This document shows, piece by piece, positions 5,924-8,798 of a stretch of DNA of 8,798 nucleotides. Under the pieces are notes generated by a model that was given only the letters and a program-made list of their open reading frames with translations, did no database searches and had not been told where the DNA came from. Positions within the stretch are counted from its first letter, which is position 1, and each line of letters begins with the position of its first letter. The DNA lies in NCBI GenBank assembly GCA_035296385.1, contig DATHBB010000128.1, forward strand, positions 1 to 8,798, written 5' to 3'. The stretch is from JAIVJZ01 sp035296385. Lineage in GTDB: Bacteria > Acidobacteriota > Blastocatellia > Pyrinomonadales > Pyrinomonadaceae. The position numbers were made by a program, and so were the translations under genes.

Positions 5924-5965
5924 GATGAAGGATGAGGGCTGAATGATGAGGGATGAGGGATGAAT
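5924..5965 (+). repeat. GATGARG heptamer tandem repeat overlapping a start codon
   Basis: Six contiguous heptamers run GATGAAG, GATGAGG, GCTGAAT, GATGAGG, GATGAGG, GATGAAT. Degenerate copies extend left to about 5911. The last unit contains the ATG (5960) assigned to the next gene, and the GAGG at 5948-5951 falls 8 bp before it as a Shine-Dalgarno. Unlike the other repeat elements in this window there is no inverted partner on the other strand. Confidence 0.85.
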
Positions 5966-6745
5966 AAGAAGAGAGAGACCTGGATGCTTGCGACGCTTTC
6001 ATCTCCCGGACCGGCACGCGCGGATTTCGATTCACAATATTTGATTCGTTTCGCAGTTGCGCTGTTTTGCGCTTTGAACTTTGCCGCCGCGCCGTTCTTT
6101 TGTGTGAGTGCGTCGGCGCAGGAGAACACGCGCCCGCGCGAGGCGAGGGCGATACAGGCGGGCGAAGTGCTGGTCGTACTGAACGAGCAGATGTTCAACG
6201 CGCTCGTCGAAGCGATGTTCACGCTGCCGAATCCGCCCACCTTCCCGCTCGCGCGCGGCAACTCCGGGGAGAGCGGAAATCGCGGTTGCGCGAGTGAGAT
6301 CGCGCTCGCGCGCGAGATGAGCGGCACGCGCACGGCGGTGCGTTTTCAAGCGGGGCGAATACTTGCGCCCGTCGCCTTCAGCGGGAGTTACAGCGCGCCG
6401 CTCGTCGGCTGTATCAAATTCGAGGGCTGGGCGGAGACGAACCTCGTACTCAACTTCGATCAGGCGAAGCAGGCGCTCGCCGCTCGCATCGAAGTCAAAG
6501 CCGTGCACTTGAAGAAAATCCCTTCGCTCTTCCGCGACGGCCTCACGGGACTCGTGCAGGACACGCTCGACGCGCGCGTCAACCCCGTCGAAATTCTGCG
6601 CGCCGAACAACTCTCCGCGCGCTTGCCGATGTCGAAGACGGGGAGCGGCGCTTCCTTACGCCTGCGCGCCAGAGAAGTGCGCCACGAAGTCCTGCCGAAC
6701 GAACTGCGCTTGCGGATCGTGTACGAGTTTGTGCGCGAGGAATAA
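5960..6745 (+). CDS. Secreted or periplasmic protein of unknown family
   Basis: I do not recognise this 261-residue protein. Residues 30-53 (IRFAVALFCALNFAAAPFFC then VSASA, before QE) form a signal-peptide core with a likely cleavage after SASA, preceded by an unusually long 28-residue N-region. The mature part mixes beta-like stretches with the sequence VHLKKIPSLFRDGLTGLVQD and RVNPVEILRAEQLS, and ends in LRLRIVYEFVREE. Two cysteines (in NRGCASE and VGCIKFE) could form a disulfide. The pattern is compatible with a lipid-binding envelope protein, but that is a guess. ATG 5960 is the first possible start after an in-frame TGA at 5954. ATG 5984 (residue 9) has GAGAGAG just upstream and is an alternative. 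It follows kdsD by 53 bp and may be co-transcribed. It converges on the cysteine dioxygenase gene. Confidence 0.7.
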   Translation: MNKKRETWMLATLSSPGPARADFDSQYLIRFAVALFCALNFAAAPFFCVSASAQENTRPREARAIQAGEVLVVLNEQMFNALVEAMFTLPNPPTFPLARGNSGESGNRGCASEIALAREMSGTRTAVRFQAGRILAPVAFSGSYSAPLVGCIKFEGWAETNLVLNFDQAKQALAARIEVKAVHLKKIPSLFRDGLTGLVQDTLDARVNPVEILRAEQLSARLPMSKTGSGASLRLRAREVRHEVLPNELRLRIVYEFVREE

Positions 6746-6769
6746 TCGACGAGGATTAAGAATTAAGAC

Positions 6770-6928
6770 TCACCGCAGAGACGCAGAGGACGCAGAGGGG
6801 GCGCAGAGAAAAGAAAGTCGGAAGTAGGAACGCGGAACGATGAATGAAAAACAATTTGTTTTCAGTTCATCGTTCCGCGTTCCTACTTCCGCGTTTTCCT
6901 CTGCGCCCCCTCTGCGTCTCTGCGGTGA
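6770..6928. repeat. 159-bp mosaic inverted repeat filling the second convergent junction
   Basis: Outer arms TCACCGCAGAGACGCAGAGG (6770-6789 with 6909-6928) and GGGCGCAGAG (6799-6808 with 6899-6908) enclose an inner perfect 26-bp stem (6819-6844 with 6866-6891, core GGAACGCGGAACGATGAA). The apical part 6845-6864 is itself nearly palindromic (TGAAAA...TTTTCA). The left side has one extra 9-bp unit ACGCAGAGG (6790-6798) compared with the right. The element lies between the stop codons of the secreted unknown gene (6745) and the cysteine dioxygenase gene (6957). CACCGCAGAGACGCAGAG-type repeats are widespread in bacterial genomes; the inner module is shared with 4302-4464. Confidence 0.92.
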
Positions 6929-6956
6929 AGTTTTTCGTCCTATTCTTCACCTGCTC

Positions 6957-7553
6957 TTAAACGTTCGCCGGATTACTCGGATCGTCCGGCCAACACTCGC
7001 CGACTTCCGCGCTGCCGAGTTGATAGGTGTTGATGACGCGAAGCGGCGGCGCGTAGACGTGGATCGTGATCATCCGGTCCGCGCTCGCGGCGGAATTTCC
7101 GATGCGGTGTATGTCGGGCACGTCCGTGCCCGTCACCTCTCCGGCGGCGCGGCGGTGCGCGGTTTCAAACTCAATCGTGCCCGCGCCGTTCATGGCGAAA
7201 ATCTCTTCTTCCATCTCGCCTTCGCAAATGCGTATCGCGCCGTATGAGCCGTTGTGATCGTGTATGGCGGTGCGGTGTCCGGGCAGCCAGCAGAGGACGA
7301 GCATCTCGCAGAGGCCGTTGCGGAAGACGCGGTGGCGCGTGTAAGTGTTCGGCTTGAAGCCGAGGTACGGGCGCAACTCTTCCGGCTCCAGTTCCAACTT
7401 GCGCAACAGCGCGTCGAGTTCGCGCTGTGTCGGCGCGTTTGTCAGCGCGGCGAGCGTTTCGGTGAGCGCGGCGAGCGTGAAGCGGCGCGCGGGCGTTTGT
7501 TCGGCTGCCGACGGCGAAGAGGCGGTCGTCTGCTGTGTGACATCGGTTGACAT
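6957..7553 (-). CDS. Cysteine dioxygenase-family protein (Arg-type thiol dioxygenase)
   Basis: This 198-residue cupin-fold enzyme is predicted to oxidise the thiol of cysteine to cysteine sulfinate with O2 and one mononuclear iron. The three-histidine iron site is visible: H98 and H100 in AIHDHNGS and H149 in DIHRIGN. R73 in YTRHRV matches the substrate carboxylate Arg of true cysteine dioxygenases. Y167 in IHVYAPPL matches the active-site Tyr. The position of the cross-linking Cys of mammalian enzymes is G105, as in bacterial members, so no Cys-Tyr cofactor forms. A longer frame starts at 7748 but would run into lpxC. I chose ATG 7553 because it removes that overlap and fits the family. The ribosome site is weak (GAAAGAG). 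Residues 1-25 look disordered. A candidate promoter lies at 7625-7654. Another small thiol as substrate cannot be excluded. Confidence 0.9.
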   Translation of the reverse strand: MSTDVTQQTTASSPSAAEQTPARRFTLAALTETLAALTNAPTQRELDALLRKLELEPEELRPYLGFKPNTYTRHRVFRNGLCEMLVLCWLPGHRTAIHDHNGSYGAIRICEGEMEEEIFAMNGAGTIEFETAHRRAAGEVTGTDVPDIHRIGNSAASADRMITIHVYAPPLRVINTYQLGSAEVGECWPDDPSNPANV

Positions 7554-7624
7554 AAGATAAGGAACTCTTTCAGGGGGAACTGAAACTGTGTGGAATCGCG
7601 TTTTGAAGGCCGCGCGCGGGGAAA

Positions 7625-7654
7625 GTTTTACGACGAATCGTGCAGCGCAGTCAA
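7625..7654 (-). promoter_or_regulatory. Candidate promoter of the cysteine dioxygenase gene
   Basis: On the minus strand TTGACT (7654-7649, five of six) is followed after 18 bp by TAAAAC (7630-7625, four of six). It lies in the 145-bp gap after lpxC and 72 bp before the ATG, implying that the gene can be transcribed apart from lpxC. The -35 is overlapped by the AT-rich tandem repeat at 7651-7670. Confidence 0.45.
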
Positions 7655-7670
7655 ATATAGTTAAATATAG
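7651..7670. repeat. Two 10-bp AT-rich direct repeats at the promoter
   Basis: TCAAATATAG (7651-7660) and TTAAATATAG (7661-7670) are head-to-tail copies with one difference, followed by a partial TCGAA. The 10-bp period places both on the same face of the helix. They lie just upstream of and overlapping the -35, where an UP element or activator would act. This is the most AT-rich spot in the right half of the window. Confidence 0.6.
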
Positions 7671-7698
7671 TCGAACATCTACGCGAGTGCGACCCGCC

Positions 7699-8592
7699 TC
7701 AGTCGCCGTGCGCGAACGCGTTTGCGACGGTGGCGACGGGCATGTCAACCACTTCCCACGCCGTGTCGTCGCGCAGCAGTTTCGTCATCAACATGGCGTG
7801 GAAGAGGTGGCCGCTGCGCTCGGCGCGCACGAGTCCGAGCAGCGGCATGCCCAGGAGCGCGAGGTCGCCGATGATGTCTAAAATTTTGTGGCGCACGAAC
7901 TCGTCGCGCGAACGCAAATTCGTCTCGTTCAACATGCCTTCGGGCGTGAGCACGATGGCGTTGTCAATCGAGCCGCCGCGTATGAGGTTGGCGCGACGCA
8001 GCGCCTCGATCTCTTCCGTGAAACCGAACGTGCGCGCGCTGGCGATCTCGCGCCCGAAGGCCGCAGGCTCAAGCGCGTCGAAGTGCATGCGCTGCGTGCC
8101 TATGAGCGGGTGCGGAAAGTCGATCATGCAATCGATCTCGAAACCGTCCGAGGGTTCGACGCTCATGCGGCGTCGGCCTTCCGCCACCGCGACTTTCTTG
8201 CGCACGCGCAAGGCGAGCCGCGTCGCCGGTTGTTCGACGATGCGTGCGCGTTCGATCAACTCGGTGAACGCTTCCGCGGAGCCGTCCATGATCGGGAGTT
8301 CGAGGTTGTCAACTTCGACGTAGGCGTTGTCCACGCCGCCGCCGCGCAAGGCCGCGAGCAGGTGTTCGACCGTGGAGATCGTGACGCCCTTGCGCATCAA
8401 GGTCGTCGCGTAGCTCGAATGCGCGACGTGCTCGACCGTGGCGGGAATCTCGAAGTTGTCGAGGTCCGTGCGCAGGAAGATGTAGCCGGTGTCGGGCGGC
8501 GCTGGCAAAAGGCGCACGTGGACGGGCACGCCCGTGTGCAATCCGAGCCCGCTCGTCTCGACCGGCGCGGCAATCGTGGTCTGTTTGATCAA
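7699..8592 (-). CDS. lpxC: UDP-3-O-acyl-N-acetylglucosamine deacetylase (LpxC)
   Basis: LpxC is the zinc deacetylase that commits UDP-3-O-acyl-GlcNAc to lipid A synthesis in the cytoplasm. The 297-residue product spans the full family. Visible motifs are GLGLHTG (15-21), ISTVEHLLAAL with E76 as general base and H77 as zinc ligand, LPIMDGSA (99-106), RGGSIDNAIVL (205-215), RHKILDIIGDL with zinc ligands H235 and D239, and SGHLFHAML with H261. The frame has no ATG or GTG between an upstream TGA and GLGLHTG. TTG 8592 gives MIKQTTIA, aligning with the MIKQRT start of E. coli LpxC, so I use it. An AAAGGA at 8613-8608 is 15 bp from this TTG but 6 bp from an in-frame ATT (8601). The gene is followed by the cysteine dioxygenase gene with its own promoter. 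Confidence 0.96.
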   Translation of the reverse strand: MIKQTTIAAPVETSGLGLHTGVPVHVRLLPAPPDTGYIFLRTDLDNFEIPATVEHVAHSSYATTLMRKGVTISTVEHLLAALRGGGVDNAYVEVDNLELPIMDGSAEAFTELIERARIVEQPATRLALRVRKKVAVAEGRRRMSVEPSDGFEIDCMIDFPHPLIGTQRMHFDALEPAAFGREIASARTFGFTEEIEALRRANLIRGGSIDNAIVLTPEGMLNETNLRSRDEFVRHKILDIIGDLALLGMPLLGLVRAERSGHLFHAMLMTKLLRDDTAWEVVDMPVATVANAFAHGD

Positions 8593-8598
8593 GTGTTG

Positions 8599-8641
8599 AA
8601 TACTAAATCCTTTCGGCCTCGGGACATAGATAATTGGACAT
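8599..8641 (-). promoter_or_regulatory. lpxC translation-initiation region with possible 12-codon upstream ORF
   Basis: A minus-strand ATG at 8641 opens a short frame (MSNYLCPEAERI) ending with TAG at 8605-8603. AAAGGA (8613-8608) lies inside it. The lpxC frame begins just after, at ATT 8601 or TTG 8592. This order would allow termination at the short frame and restart on lpxC (translational coupling). The short frame itself lacks a well-placed Shine-Dalgarno, so its translation is unproven. Confidence 0.3.
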
Positions 8642-8741
8642 CTTCCGCGTCACGACTAAAAAGAACGGCAACGACCGTGCCGCGCCGCGAAATCCCGTCA
8701 GTTCGCCAAAACAGCGACGCGACGGCGACTTGATGGCAAAT

Positions 8742-8797
8742 ACTGTGGCGCGGTCACCACATCCGACCCGGCGCGAGTGCGGCGGATGCGCCACAGT
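8742..8797. repeat. Nested inverted repeat upstream of lpxC at the window edge
   Basis: An outer 10-bp stem (ACTGTGGCGC 8742-8751 with GCGCCACAGT 8788-8797) encloses an inner stem (CATCCG 8760-8765 with CGGATG 8783-8788). The left side has an 8-base bulge (GGTCACCA) and the apical loop is 8766-8782. No T-run follows on either visible side. It may belong to the end of a gene beyond the window or to the lpxC leader. Confidence 0.7.
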
Positions 8798-8798
8798 T

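Noticed and set aside
4302..6928. CRISPR array or direct-repeat array
   Set aside because: The repeats are inverted pairs or contiguous 7- and 9-bp units without unique spacers of constant length, and there are no cas genes.
6770..6928. Insertion sequence or MITE with target-site duplication
   Set aside because: I found no direct target duplication flanking the arms and no transposase. The mosaic tandem units are unlike simple terminal inverted repeats, though a mobile origin cannot be excluded.
7554..7748. 65-residue N-terminal extension of the cysteine dioxygenase
   Set aside because: It would overlap the end of lpxC and cross a candidate promoter. Its composition is atypical, and the start at 7553 fits the family.
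7888..8733. Plus-strand open frame of 281 codons opposite lpxC
   Set aside because: It is the antisense shadow of lpxC, with Arg/Asp/His-rich composition, no ribosome site and no domain pattern.

Overview
The window looks like a chromosomal segment of a GC-rich, diderm (Gram-negative) bacterium. Two lipopolysaccharide genes recognised from motifs, kdsD (arabinose-5-phosphate isomerase, Kdo branch) and lpxC (lipid A branch), imply an LPS outer membrane. Secreted-protein signal peptides, a large secreted M28 peptidase and intergenic spacers full of short imperfect tandem and inverted repeats would fit an Acidobacteriota-type (for example Blastocatellia-like) environmental genome. That assignment is inference; there is no rRNA or marker gene here to prove it.

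Layout, left to right. Positions 1-420 hold the N-terminal part of a multipass membrane protein (minus strand, cut by the window edge). A 455-base gene-free stretch follows, with a 40-bp tandem repeat and two hairpins. A tRNA-Lys(CTT) unit is complete with a perfect-consensus promoter and an intrinsic terminator. Next on the minus strand come a secreted M28 zinc aminopeptidase-like protein, a hemerythrin HHE protein with a strong terminator, and tRNA-Arg(CCG). A cupin gene (plus) then converges on a small hydrophilic ORF (minus). kdsD and a secreted protein of unknown family run on the plus strand. They converge on a cysteine dioxygenase-family gene and lpxC on the minus strand. A large hairpin lies at the right edge.

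The most distinctive content is between the genes. Both convergent gene junctions (4302-4464 and 6770-6928) are filled by long, mosaic inverted repeats that share the module GAACGCGGAACGATGAA, present four times in the window (one copy with one mismatch). At the first junction the symmetric arms encode the last two codons and the stop codon of both converging ORFs. Other spacers carry heptamer tandem repeats: GAGGTYA units folded back on themselves upstream of kdsD, GTCCGTA-like units inside the first junction element, and GATGARG units that supply the start codon and ribosome-binding region of the secreted unknown protein. A 9-bp unit repeat gives the second junction element its only large asymmetry. 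These elements probably act as bidirectional terminators or RNA hairpins, but that role is inferred.

The genes do not form one pathway. They look like independent short transcription units: cell envelope (kdsD, lpxC), thiol metabolism (cysteine dioxygenase), oxygen or iron sensing (hemerythrin), protein turnover outside the cytoplasm (M28) and translation (two tRNAs).
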